A stretch of 64,000 nt of DNA from an uncultured Microcaldota archaeon (GCA_903884115.1 CAISDH010000033.1:62001-126000); one strand, 5' to 3'; positions 26,328-34,997 are shown, counted from the stretch's first letter. A program made the numbers and translations. The notes: generated from the letters alone by a model not told the origin.

Positions 26328-26740
26328 TACTTTGCACCTGCAGAATCATTGCAAATCTTGTCAAGGAACGATCTGCCCTGCGGGGTTATGATGCGCCCTG
26401 CCTTGGTGGTCTTGACGTAATTGAGCTTCTCAAGTTCGATGAGCGCATCGCGTATTATGCTGCCTCCCGCTTTCATAAAGTGCTTCCTGTGTATCACGTG
26501 CTCCTTCTTGTTGCCGTACCACGTCCTGAGCCTTGATACGCCTACGGGTCCGTTTATGTAGACCTTGCGGAGTATCGACGCACATCTGATATACCAGAAA
26601 TCAGGGCTTACCGGAGCTCGCTCCCTTCCGGCGCTGCTCTTGACAAAGTCAATGTATGCCGGCTTTTTCACCTTGTCCTTGAGCTTTTGCGCAGCTGCAT
26701 CTATCACGGTCGAAGCCTTAGTTTCGTATACATTAGCCAT
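26327..26740 (-). CDS. rps19e: Ribosomal protein eS19
   Basis: Small-subunit protein of 137 residues, first gene of the eS19-PDCD5-eL39-eL31-aIF6-prefoldin-FtsY operon. Family segments are clear: PVSPDFWYIRCASILRKVY, GVSRLRTWYGNKK, HRKHFMKAGGSIIRDALIE and GRIITPQGRSFLDKI. ATG 26740 (MANVYETK) is preferred over an ATG 12 bases upstream. Confidence 0.95.
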   Translation of the reverse strand: MANVYETKASTVIDAAAQKLKDKVKKPAYIDFVKSSAGRERAPVSPDFWYIRCASILRKVYINGPVGVSRLRTWYGNKKEHVIHRKHFMKAGGSIIRDALIELEKLNYVKTTKAGRIITPQGRSFLDKICNDSAGAK

Positions 26741-26784
26741 AGAATTCATCAACTAGGATTGATATATTTTTAACGAAAGTGCAT

Positions 26785-27948
26785 TTATGCCTTGTGTTTG
26801 CCGCGCCTCCTGCCGTCCTGCCCCGGTTTGTGCATCCAGGGCCTGGATTTCCTTTCCCAGGGCTTAGCTCCGCGCACCTGATTGTCTGATTTATGGTGTC
26901 CCTGTCCGGATCCGCCCTCGGTCCTTGGGCCCCTCATGCCCCTCCTGGAATCGCTCTCCCACGGCATCGGCCTGCTCGACTGCGGCCTGGACTCCCGCAC
27001 CCACTGCTTGGGCTCGGCTGCCTGCTGCTCCGGTTCGCGGTTCCAAGGCCTTGATTCCCTTGGCCAAGGCCTTCTTTCCCTTCTGCGCGGCCCTGATTTC
27101 TTTGCCCTTTCTATACTCTCCTTCAGATCTGTCTTCAGCTTCTCCGCTATGAAATTCTTCGTGAAATAATCGCTCTTCAGGGCTATGCTTATCTTTGCGG
27201 CATAGATTCTCGCTATCCTGCCGCGAAGGTCCTTTGGCGCCCCGCTGATCTCAGGCATCTTGAATATCAGCCCGTACTTGGGCGGCTTGCTCCCGAACTT
27301 AAGGTGCTTGAACAGCGATTTCTCTGCGCCGAGTAGCTGTATCGTGCTTGCTGGCAGGATTGCAAGCCTCTCAAGGGAGCCCGCCTTGCTAAGCAGTTCC
27401 GCTGCAATCTTCTCATCAGTGAGGCACGCGGTGTTCGGCATTATCTCCGTACTGACTTTCTTTATATATGCATCAAGTATGTCAAGCGTGCTCACAAGTT
27501 CGTTCGAAAGCTGCGCAAAGCGCAACACCGCGACGCGCTCCCTATCGCTCATATGCCTTCCGATCGTGGATACTGCCCTGGTGAACACCTCATCAACGCG
27601 CTTCTCATCTTTAAGCACTGAAACTATTCCCTCCCTGTTCATCTTCTCCGGATCGTTAAGCACCAATGCAAGGTCTGCAAGCGTTCTTGGGTTGCCTACC
27701 TTCAATTCCGGGAAGTAGATGCCGTACCACTCCGTAAGCCTCTCAAACGACAGGTTGTATGCCTTGCTTATCTCCAGATAGGCGTTTATCGCCTGTATCA
27801 GCGCATACTCCTCGCTGGCATAGGCACTCCTTATGCCCTCCTTTGCGTTTTTGAGCATCGCCGCGCGCGCCTGCTCGAAGCTTGTCTTTGGCAACCTGAT
27901 CCCTTTATTAATATTAGGCACAAAGCATATAATATCCTTCGGGAACAA
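26785..27948 (-). CDS. nop5: Nop5-type box C/D RNP core protein with reduced N-terminal domain and RPW-rich tail
   Basis: Scaffold of box C/D guide RNPs that direct 2'-O-methylation. The coiled coil (YALIQAINAYLEISKAYN) and Nop domain (ERLAILPASTIQLLGAEKSLF, then GSKPPKYGLIFKMPEI, RGRIARIYAAKISIALKSDY) are intact. Unlike typical Nop5 proteins, only ~35 residues precede the coiled coil, so most of the ~110-residue fibrillarin-binding domain is missing. The C-terminal ~110 residues are a repeat tail with ESRPW and RG units. The start is uncertain: TTG 27948 lies about 27 bp from a TATA-like CATAAACG. glyS diverges 25 bp away. Confidence 0.9.
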   Translation of the reverse strand: MFPKDIICFVPNINKGIRLPKTSFEQARAAMLKNAKEGIRSAYASEEYALIQAINAYLEISKAYNLSFERLTEWYGIYFPELKVGNPRTLADLALVLNDPEKMNREGIVSVLKDEKRVDEVFTRAVSTIGRHMSDRERVAVLRFAQLSNELVSTLDILDAYIKKVSTEIMPNTACLTDEKIAAELLSKAGSLERLAILPASTIQLLGAEKSLFKHLKFGSKPPKYGLIFKMPEISGAPKDLRGRIARIYAAKISIALKSDYFTKNFIAEKLKTDLKESIERAKKSGPRRRERRPWPRESRPWNREPEQQAAEPKQWVRESRPQSSRPMPWESDSRRGMRGPRTEGGSGQGHHKSDNQVRGAKPWERKSRPWMHKPGQDGRRRGKHKA

Positions 27949-27973
27949 GCTATTCGTTTACAAGAGTGCGTTT

Positions 27974-29452
27974 ATGAAGAAAGAGAGCAAAGCATGGGAT
28001 ATAGTCGCAAGGCGCGGCATCTACTTTCAGGCGTTTGGGATATATGAGAGCATAGCAGGCTTCTACGATTACGGGCCTGTGGGCTTCAGAATAAGGAAGA
28101 ACCTGGAGAACCTGTGGCGTTCCATCGTTGTCAGAAGAACCGGTTCATTGGAGATAGACGCCACGAAGGTTGTGTCAGAAGTGGTTCTGAAGGCCAGCGG
28201 CCACGTAGCTACGTTCGCGGACTTTATAACAATTTGCGATACGTGCAAGACATCATACCGTGCCGATAAGATAGTGGAAGCTTATTACGAAAGTAAGGGC
28301 ATGCAGAAGGAGTTTGACAGCGTAAAGAAGATGAACGCTGCAGCTCTCCAGTCTGCGCTCGACACTCTTGGAATAAAGTGCGCTGCATGTGGAGGTATCA
28401 AGTACAGCAAGGTCGAGCCTTTCAACATGCTCTTCAAGACGCAGGTAGGCCCCTATGGCAGGGATCCTGCATATCTGAGGCCAGAAACTCCGCAGGGCAT
28501 ATTCATAGACTTCTGCCACATATTCAAAACAAACTCTGTCAAGCTGCCTGTAGGGATATGTCAGATAGGTGTTGTTTTCAGGAACGAGATATCGCCAAGG
28601 CAGCAGCTTGTGAGACTAAGGGAGATAACGCAAATGGACTTGGAGCTATTCATAGACCCTGACGAAGATCCGAAAGATCTTCTAGAGTTTGACATGAACG
28701 AGATTCTCAATACAAAGGTGAACTTCATTCGCAGAGGTACCGATAATGAGGAGAAACTTACACTTAAAGAGTTGCTCGAGAAAGGCTCCATCCCGAACAA
28801 GTACTTTGCGTCACTGCTGTTTCTTGAGGACCGCCTGCTTTCCGTTGCGGGCTTTGACCCCTCAACATACCGGTTCAGGGAACTGAACCTTGAGGAGCTG
28901 CCCTTCTACTCCAAGGGTAATGTAGATTTGGAAGTGAAAACAAGTTACGGTTACATTGAACTTGCTGGCAATGCGTACCGGACAGACTACGACCTGTCAT
29001 CACATGCAAAGATGTCAGGCAAGGACCTCAGCGTAATAAACAACGAGAAAAAGATAGTGCCTCACATAGTTGAGGCTTCGATGGGGCTGGACCGGCTTGT
29101 CTTCTCGCTGCTGGACAACAGCGTTGTTGAGGACAAGGAGCGTGGCTGGGACTGGCTCAAATTGAAAGAGTCTGTTGCACCTTACAAGTACGGGATATTC
29201 CCGTTGCAGAAGGACGACAAGCTGATTGAAAAGGCAAAGACGCTGTACCGCAGCATGCTCGAAAAGAACATAGACTGTTTCTATTCTGAGACTGCAAGCA
29301 TAGGCAAGCGCTATGCAAGGGCTGATGAAATAGGTGTGCCCTATGCAATAACCATCGACTACCAGACTATGGAAGACAATACCGTGACCGTGCGCAGCAT
29401 AAAGGATGCAAGCCAATTAAGAAAACCGATAAATGAGCTATTGGTTGCGTGA
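27974..29452 (+). CDS. glyS: Glycyl-tRNA synthetase (class II, archaeal type)
   Basis: Protein of 492 residues that charges tRNA-Gly. Motif 1 lies near the N-terminus after YDYGPVGFRIRKNL. A zinc-type insertion has CDTCKTSYRAD and CAACGG. Motif 2 is in GVVFRNEISPRQQLVRLREI and motif 3 in EASMGLDRLVFSLL. The C-terminal anticodon domain ends with QTMEDNTVTVRSIKDASQLR. ATG 27974 is chosen because the longer frame from 27833 lies inside the divergent nop5 gene. A decayed second copy of its last ~55 codons lies at 31102-31272. Confidence 0.95.
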   Translation: MKKESKAWDIVARRGIYFQAFGIYESIAGFYDYGPVGFRIRKNLENLWRSIVVRRTGSLEIDATKVVSEVVLKASGHVATFADFITICDTCKTSYRADKIVEAYYESKGMQKEFDSVKKMNAAALQSALDTLGIKCAACGGIKYSKVEPFNMLFKTQVGPYGRDPAYLRPETPQGIFIDFCHIFKTNSVKLPVGICQIGVVFRNEISPRQQLVRLREITQMDLELFIDPDEDPKDLLEFDMNEILNTKVNFIRRGTDNEEKLTLKELLEKGSIPNKYFASLLFLEDRLLSVAGFDPSTYRFRELNLEELPFYSKGNVDLEVKTSYGYIELAGNAYRTDYDLSSHAKMSGKDLSVINNEKKIVPHIVEASMGLDRLVFSLLDNSVVEDKERGWDWLKLKESVAPYKYGIFPLQKDDKLIEKAKTLYRSMLEKNIDCFYSETASIGKRYARADEIGVPYAITIDYQTMEDNTVTVRSIKDASQLRKPINELLVA

Positions 29453-29559
29453 TGTGTAGCGTATACTTGGTGCTGTTTGGTTCAACAATTGTCAGGTCTT
29501 TTCAGATGTTTCTAAAAACCCGAACCTACTTATAATACTTGCGCCTTTGCAGAAAAAGA

Positions 29560-30591
29560 CTAATCAAAATCCCTTTTTGCAGATTTATACGCTAAAGATA
29601 CTCCTGGAAAGTTTCTGGCAGGACATATGAGATCTTTTTTATTTTTACTTACCATTCCTCTACTCCACATTGCTACTTTGTTGGGATCCAACTCCAAACT
29701 TCCATCAGGTAACAATTTACCTACATTGTTATACTCTGCCGAATACAACAGCACTGGACATTTCTGAATATCACCGGTTGCTCTTATGACAAAAGCGTAT
29801 GGCCTAGCTGCATAACAGAGATTCAAGGGATTTTCCCTGAATATCTTCAGGTTAAGCGACTTTGCATATTCTATCAATTCTTTAAGTGGTTTTTTCGTCT
29901 CTATTATGGGCAGCGTTTCATCATTTTTACCTCCATATTTAGATAAAGGAAGAATGAGTAATGAAAACCTCTTATCTGTTCCAAGGTCTGCTTTAATACG
30001 ACGTATAAACCGCTTCATACTTGTTAGATTCTTACTATTTACGTGCATGCGTATTATTATTGAAAAATCAAGATTCGTTTTGCTTGCAAAAACTATGTTA
30101 TTCCAGATTGTATCAAAGGTAGGGTCGCCGCTTACGCTATGCCTTAATTTGTTATGCTCCTCTCTATCTCCATCAAAGCTTATCTGATAAGATATGATTC
30201 CCTTTTTTACAAGCTCGGATAGTTTGTCTACTTTTAACAACGAGGCATTAGTTGTTATAAGTCCAAGTACCTCAAGGTTTGGATTGTACTCCTTTTTTAA
30301 ATAATTAACATGTTCCATTACGTCCGATATCACATTTTGTGCTAAAAGCGGCTCTCCACCATACCAGCGTATGATTAATGTTTTTAGGTCTGGTATTCTT
30401 TGTTCAAGTAAATGTTTAATAGCCAAAACAGTCTCTGCAGACATTTTTCCTATTAAAAAATCTTCGTAGCAATAAATGCAACGGAAATTACACTGCTCTG
30501 TCGGCAATATTGTGAGTTCCAATCTTCTATTTAGGTCCTCTATTATGTTTATCAGTACCACCACTTTACATCGTACCGACTGTGCTCGCAT
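29560..30591 (-). CDS. Radical SAM enzyme with half-SPASM (twitch-like) C-terminus, probable peptide maturase
   Basis: Protein of ~343 residues in an AT-rich segment. The N-terminal radical SAM motif CNFRCIYC binds the [4Fe-4S] cluster that cleaves S-adenosylmethionine, followed by WYGGEPLL and ITTNASLL. The C-terminus has a C-x13-G-x4-C pattern (LCYAARPYAF..TGDIQKCPV) and one later Cys (LICPARNFPG). This resembles the first half of a SPASM domain, enough for one auxiliary cluster. Such enzymes commonly install crosslinks in ribosomally made peptides. A 42-residue Cys-ending gene lies 48 bp upstream on the same strand. ATG 30591 is used; GTG codons at the VVVLINII segment are alternatives. 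Confidence 0.85.
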   Translation of the reverse strand: MRAQSVRCKVVVLINIIEDLNRRLELTILPTEQCNFRCIYCYEDFLIGKMSAETVLAIKHLLEQRIPDLKTLIIRWYGGEPLLAQNVISDVMEHVNYLKKEYNPNLEVLGLITTNASLLKVDKLSELVKKGIISYQISFDGDREEHNKLRHSVSGDPTFDTIWNNIVFASKTNLDFSIIIRMHVNSKNLTSMKRFIRRIKADLGTDKRFSLLILPLSKYGGKNDETLPIIETKKPLKELIEYAKSLNLKIFRENPLNLCYAARPYAFVIRATGDIQKCPVLLYSAEYNNVGKLLPDGSLELDPNKVAMWSRGMVSKNKKDLICPARNFPGVSLAYKSAKRDFD

Positions 30592-30639
30592 TGGCCCTAA
30601 TCCTGTCAATAGTGAGATACTGCGTCTAGTTGCACAATT

Positions 30640-30768
30640 TTAGCATTTGCCTTCTAGGCACTGTATTAATTTCACTTTTGACATCTTCTGCATTATTGCT
30701 TTGCTAACTTTGGGATTGAAAGCTTCAATCCTGCCAAATTTGTCGAAAGACATATTTATGTCGTTCAT
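30640..30768 (-). CDS. Candidate RiPP precursor peptide, 42 residues
   Basis: Short frame from ATG 30768 to TAA 30640 on the minus strand. It begins MNDINMSFDKFGRIEAF, continues through a Lys/Met-rich helix-like middle (SKAIMQKMSKV), and ends KLIQCLEGKC with Cys at 37 and 42. A TATA-like TTTTAAATA is centred 25 bp before the ATG, which marks this exact codon as a leaderless start. The radical SAM gene follows after 48 bp. A leader-plus-short-Cys-core plan with an adjacent radical SAM maturase is typical of ribosomally synthesised, post-translationally modified peptides. No known precursor family is recognised, so the assignment is inference from layout. Confidence 0.6.
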   Translation of the reverse strand: MNDINMSFDKFGRIEAFNPKVSKAIMQKMSKVKLIQCLEGKC

Positions 30769-30788
30769 CCCATCAACCACTCTTGTAA

Positions 30789-30797
30789 TATTTAAAA
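30789..30797 (-). promoter_or_regulatory. TATA-like box of the peptide/radical SAM cassette
   Basis: The minus strand reads TTTTAAATA, centred 25 bp upstream of ATG 30768. This spacing predicts a transcript beginning at or next to the start codon. Confidence 0.55.
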
Positions 30798-31101
30798 GTA
30801 ATAGTATAATAAATTTATGGTTAAAGGTCCAAAACTGTCTGGAGTCGGCTACAACCTTATTCTCTAACTAAATACGAAATCTGGCTGGTATTTCGACAAT
30901 AGTTCGGTCAACAGATCGAAATTGACGATGAGTATCTGATAAAACCTCCACGTATGAATTCAAACAGGCAACCATACTCGCTGGAATTGGTATGGCGTTA
31001 TGATCAAAGAAGTTCCTCAGTAACTAATTTATAGACGGAAAACAACTCTCGGTGGAATTGAATTGGTTTGTGAGGAACTTGTAACACAGAGTAGTCTGGG
31101 A
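30798..31101. other. AT-rich stretch without an assigned gene
   Basis: No supported gene. A 44-codon open piece runs from about 30902 to 31030 on the plus strand (including the segment PYSLELVWRYDQRSS) but has no clear start or family. The region may hold remains of DNA brought in with the cassette, or more decayed glyS sequence. Confidence 0.4.
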
Positions 31102-31272
31102 TGTGTGCTTTTTGACACTGATAGAAATGTTGTTAGACTTTCAGGTCTAATTACTTTCACGATTGGCTATACTTCAATAACCGTGTATTTTCAGACCTTG
31201 AAGAATAACGCTGTTACGATAAGGAGTGTAAAAAACACCACACAGGTTAGGAAGCCGATAAGCGAGATATGA
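31102..31272 (+). pseudogene. Decayed duplicate of the glyS 3' end
   Basis: The frame encodes a diverged copy of the GlyRS C-terminus. Its end reads ITVYFQTLKNNAVTIRSVKN and then TTQVRKPISEI, against ITIDYQTMEDNTVTVRSIKD and ASQLRKPINEL in the intact gene; 16 of 31 residues are identical by eye. Weaker similarity reaches back to a Cys codon at about 31102. The rest of the synthetase is absent. Its stop codon overlaps the ogg start, which suggests that glyS and ogg were originally neighbours and the cassette entered between them. Confidence 0.75.
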
Positions 31273-32147
31273 TGGCCGTGCGTCTGCAAGAGATAAGGGC
31301 CAAGGTTTTTGACATAAGGCACACTTTCGAGAGTGCGCAGCCGCTGACGTTCTACGCCTATTACGACTATGCCGATAGGGTGCTCACGTATCCCAGCAGC
31401 AAGGGCCTGGTTACTGCCGTATTCAACGGGAGCAGCGGCAACTGCCGCATCGTGGCGCACAGCAGCGGTACCCTTAGCGCAAAAGAAGAGATAACCAGCC
31501 GTTTTCGTCTCAGGGACGACATGAAGAAGATATACAGGCGTATAAGTACGGACAAATTCGTACGCGCGGCGATAAAAGAATACTATGGCATGCGCCTGAC
31601 CCGCAACGACCCGTGGGAGACCACCATGTGCTTTATCGTGTCGCAGCTGAACAACGTGAAGAGGATAACGATGATCATGCACAACATCATAAACGTGCTT
31701 GGAAGCCCGATAATGGACGACACAGGCGTAATGGCCGGCAGGGGCTTCCCAAATTGCGAGAGCCTGGCGAACGCGACAGAGAAGAAGCTCATGGCATGCG
31801 GCGCGGGGTTCAGGGCAAAGTATTTGGTTCAGGCTGCGGAATTCTGCACCAACAACATTGAGCTGGACAAACTCAAGTGCAGGAGCTACGGCAAGATAAA
31901 GGAGCAGCTCATGGAAATACCTGGCATCGGCGACAAGGTCGCGGACTGCATAGCTCTGATGGGCTATGGGAAGCTTGAGGCATTTCCCATAGATGTCTGG
32001 ATTAAACGAACTCTCGAGAATATGTACTTCAACGGCAAGCCAAAGAAGATAGAAGAACTGCACGAATTCGCGGAAGAGCGCTTCGGAGACCTTGCGGGAT
32101 ACGCTGAGCAATATATTTATGTGTACGGCAGGCATATGAGACCATGA
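31269..32147 (+). CDS. ogg: 8-oxoguanine DNA glycosylase/lyase (OGG1-like, HhH-GPD)
   Basis: Base-excision repair enzyme of 292 residues that removes oxidised guanine and nicks the strand. The helix-hairpin-helix is LMEIPGIGDKVADCIAL with the catalytic Lys in GDKVADC. The essential Asp follows in FPIDVWIKR. The N-terminal domain is the OGG type rather than AlkA. Start ATG 31269 overlaps the stop of the glyS remnant; a second ATG follows directly. Its last four bases overlap the translin gene (ATGA). Confidence 0.9.
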   Translation: MMAVRLQEIRAKVFDIRHTFESAQPLTFYAYYDYADRVLTYPSSKGLVTAVFNGSSGNCRIVAHSSGTLSAKEEITSRFRLRDDMKKIYRRISTDKFVRAAIKEYYGMRLTRNDPWETTMCFIVSQLNNVKRITMIMHNIINVLGSPIMDDTGVMAGRGFPNCESLANATEKKLMACGAGFRAKYLVQAAEFCTNNIELDKLKCRSYGKIKEQLMEIPGIGDKVADCIALMGYGKLEAFPIDVWIKRTLENMYFNGKPKKIEELHEFAEERFGDLAGYAEQYIYVYGRHMRP

Positions 32148-32719
32148 AAGAGCTACAACAGGACATCGACAGCATAAGCGCTTATCTGGCGAAGAAGCAG
32201 AAGGCGTTCGACAGCGTGACAGACCTTACCCGCAGCATAATCCGTAACGCCGCACAGGCCATAACACAACTGCACAACGGAGACAAGAGTGCTGCTAAGA
32301 AGACGATGGCCAGCGCATACGGCGATGTCAAGAAAGCTGTCAAGTTCGGCGCGGAGTTCGAGTACTACACGCGCCAGGCGTGCCAGGAATACGCTGAAGC
32401 AAGGATATTCTACGGCATAGTTGACAAAGGAGTGGTGCCATCACAGCGCGAGACAGACGTCAACCAGGAGGCATACCTTCTCGGTCTCATGGACGTCATG
32501 GGGGAGCTCAAGCGCGAGATCCTGGAGGAGCTAAGGAAAGGCGGAGAGGATCGCGCAGAGGCATACTTCGAAAATATGAAGCAGATCTACGACACCACAA
32601 GGAGCGTCAGGTTCGCGGAGGCCGTCCTCTCGGGATTCAGAAGAAAGCAGGACACAGCCAGGATACAGCTCGAAAGCGCAGGAAGCGAGATCCTATCATT
32701 CAAGAAGAGGGGCGCTTAA
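32144..32719 (+). CDS. Translin-family RNA/DNA-binding protein
   Basis: All-helical protein of 191 residues related to translin/TRAX, which form octameric baskets that bind and in some cases cleave RNA. Recognisable blocks include LTRSIIRNAAQAITQLHNGD, FEYYTRQACQEYAEARIFYG, AYLLGLMDVMGELKREILEE and RRKQDTARIQLES. Archaeal members bind single-stranded nucleic acids. The TRAX-type catalytic triad was not traced with certainty. It is translationally coupled to ogg, which suggests a nucleic-acid maintenance operon. Confidence 0.88.
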   Translation: MKELQQDIDSISAYLAKKQKAFDSVTDLTRSIIRNAAQAITQLHNGDKSAAKKTMASAYGDVKKAVKFGAEFEYYTRQACQEYAEARIFYGIVDKGVVPSQRETDVNQEAYLLGLMDVMGELKREILEELRKGGEDRAEAYFENMKQIYDTTRSVRFAEAVLSGFRRKQDTARIQLESAGSEILSFKKRGA

Positions 32720-32774
32720 AACCTAGGCAGTGAGAAGGTTTATAGATTTTTGAAGCTCTCCATCTGTGTTTTTC

Positions 32775-34997
32775 ATGCTCGGCATTAGCGTTGACAGGAA
32801 GGCTCTGAAACAGTATGCCCTGATTGCGCTTGCATACCTTGCAATCGCGCTAGTGTTCTTCTGGCCCATGATAATTAACATTACATCTACGGTGCCTGGC
32901 ACCGGCGGTGACACCTTCCAGAGCATGTGGGAGCTGTGGTGGGTCCCGTACTCCATGCTCACACTCCATTCCTCTCCTTACTTCAGCCACTACCTTTTCT
33001 ATCCTATCGGGGCCAACCTGGCTACGCAGACTCTTGCCCCTATAGCGGGGCTTGTCAGCCTGCTCTTCCAGCCGGTCAACCTTGCGTTCGCATTAAACAT
33101 GATGTTGCTGCTGGGCTTCGTGCTAGCCGGGCTGTTCACGTACATGCTTGCGTTCCATGTGACGAAGCATCGCGCCGCGTCTTTCATTGCCGGTTTCATC
33201 TACGCGTTCAGTCCCATACACACCATACAGGCATTTGGGCATCTGCAGTTCACAAACATAGAGTTCATACCTCTCTTCCTGCTGCTGCTCCTCTATATGA
33301 TAGACGAGAAGAAGCCCATGTATGCCATATATGCCGGAATATCCTTCGTGCTTCTGACCTTCATGGGTGACATAGAGCAGGGCCTCATGGCCGTGCTTCT
33401 CACATTCTTCGTGCTCGCGTACATGGCTATCGACAAAAACCACCGGCACAAAGTGCTGAACAAAAAATTCGCTGTGTTGTTTGCCGAGATGCTGGCAGTG
33501 ATATTAGTGCTGGGATCTCCATTCATATCTGGAATAATCTCGTCGTTGAACAAAGGAGTGCTCTCCACAATAAACTCACAGGCCACGACCTCGTACAATG
33601 AACTCTACAGCCCAGATCTTCTTTCTTTCTTCGTTCCAAGCGCGTACAACGGCCTGCTCAGCTTCATTAGCGGCGGCTTCAGTTCAATATTCGCGCCAGC
33701 ATCGGCCGAGCGCACTACCTACATAGGCTACAGCGTCATATTCCTGGTGCTGGTGGCATTGGCGCACGAGTACAAGACGCGCTTCAAGGACACGGGGGTT
33801 TACCTGGTTCCTCTGGTGCTCTTCTTGCTGCTCTCAATAGGGCCGTACCTGCAGATAAACGGCAACCCGACCCAAGTGCCGGGGCTCTACCAGATATACC
33901 ACCTGATACCCCTGGTCAGCGTGCTCAGGGAGCCGGGCAGGTTCGACATGATGGTCGAGTTGTTCTTTGCCATCTTCGCAGCGATTGGCTTGGTGCTGCT
34001 TGACGGTGCGCTTTCTACCTCTAGTTTCAAGAAGTACGTGCCGTTTCTGTTCTTTGCGCTCATCATGCTCGAGTACAACCCCTGGCCAGTAAGCCAGCAC
34101 ATGCTGAACAGCATGTACACGCTCAACACCACAATACCCCAGGCATACTACCAGATAGGCAAGCTCAGTGGTAACTTCTCTGTTCTGATACTGCCCACAA
34201 TACCAAACTACCTGAGCGCCACTCCGGAGCTGTACCCTGGGATGGCACTTTACTATCAGACTGCTTTAAAGAAACCGCTGGTCGGCGGATACGTGCTGAG
34301 GATAAACACAACACAAGCGGCATCTCTGGTAGATGTGCCCCTGCTGGCCTCGGCATACTATCTGCAGAACGGCCAGGGACTTGTGTATGGCTCTCCATTG
34401 CAGGAAAACTACACCAACACAACGGAATTATTCCTCGCCACCTACAATGTCGGCTTTGTCTCCATGATAAGGCAGGCATTCAATCAGACAGAGCAGGAGG
34501 TGCTTGGATCGTATCTCGCCGGCTTCCTTGGGCCTTCAGTATATCAGACCAACAACACGATAATTTTCTCTACAAGCAAGCTCGCAGACACGGCAGGCAA
34601 ATCACTCGTGGCATTCACTCCTGTGCTTCTCGAGAATCCCAACAGCGTCTGGCAGCCTGGTTGGGTTCTTTGCGGATCGTCTTCGCTCTGCAGCAAAGAC
34701 TTCCTCAACGCGTGGTTTGGCACTAACATGGCGTACGTGGGCCTATACTCTCCAAATTACACCACGGCCAACATAAGCATGCGTGCCCTCTCTCCTTTAG
34801 GCGCTACGCAGGAATACGTCTACTTGAACAACCAGCGCCTCACCGCGCTGAACCTGACAGATTCTCTGCAGAACTTTTCGTTCGGAGCAGACTTGCACAA
34901 GGGCCTCAACTACCTCCTTTTCTTTTCGGGCGGCAACCAGAATGGCACCACCCCTGTCATAGGAATTAGAAATTTCACAGTTCAGAATCGACCCTGA
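32775..34997 (+). CDS. Polytopic GT-C-like membrane protein (paralogue 1)
   Basis: Protein of 740 residues: about 11-13 membrane helices in the first ~440 residues and a large external domain with many N-x-S/T sequons. The first loop has GTGGDTFQSMWELWW, and later SPDLLSFFVPSAYNGL and LREPGRFDMM. The plan and acidic first loop resemble GT-C glycosyltransferases that use lipid-linked sugars, but no named family is proven. It is clearly paralogous to the gene at 53890-56148. Next downstream, on the other strand, are a GT2 transferase and an epimerase, which supports a role in glycan assembly. ATG 32775 is used; GTG 32766 is possible. Confidence 0.8.
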   Translation: MLGISVDRKALKQYALIALAYLAIALVFFWPMIINITSTVPGTGGDTFQSMWELWWVPYSMLTLHSSPYFSHYLFYPIGANLATQTLAPIAGLVSLLFQPVNLAFALNMMLLLGFVLAGLFTYMLAFHVTKHRAASFIAGFIYAFSPIHTIQAFGHLQFTNIEFIPLFLLLLLYMIDEKKPMYAIYAGISFVLLTFMGDIEQGLMAVLLTFFVLAYMAIDKNHRHKVLNKKFAVLFAEMLAVILVLGSPFISGIISSLNKGVLSTINSQATTSYNELYSPDLLSFFVPSAYNGLLSFISGGFSSIFAPASAERTTYIGYSVIFLVLVALAHEYKTRFKDTGVYLVPLVLFLLLSIGPYLQINGNPTQVPGLYQIYHLIPLVSVLREPGRFDMMVELFFAIFAAIGLVLLDGALSTSSFKKYVPFLFFALIMLEYNPWPVSQHMLNSMYTLNTTIPQAYYQIGKLSGNFSVLILPTIPNYLSATPELYPGMALYYQTALKKPLVGGYVLRINTTQAASLVDVPLLASAYYLQNGQGLVYGSPLQENYTNTTELFLATYNVGFVSMIRQAFNQTEQEVLGSYLAGFLGPSVYQTNNTIIFSTSKLADTAGKSLVAFTPVLLENPNSVWQPGWVLCGSSSLCSKDFLNAWFGTNMAYVGLYSPNYTTANISMRALSPLGATQEYVYLNNQRLTALNLTDSLQNFSFGADLHKGLNYLLFFSGGNQNGTTPVIGIRNFTVQNRP

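Noticed and set aside
30647-30871. Plus-strand 74-codon frame over the precursor region
   Set aside because: It is antisense to the 42-codon gene, which has a correctly spaced promoter and a coupled downstream gene. The plus frame has neither.
31191-32135. Long minus-strand frame of 314 codons opposite ogg
   Set aside because: It mirrors the codon structure of ogg, which has intact HhH-GPD motifs. The antisense product has no recognisable domain.
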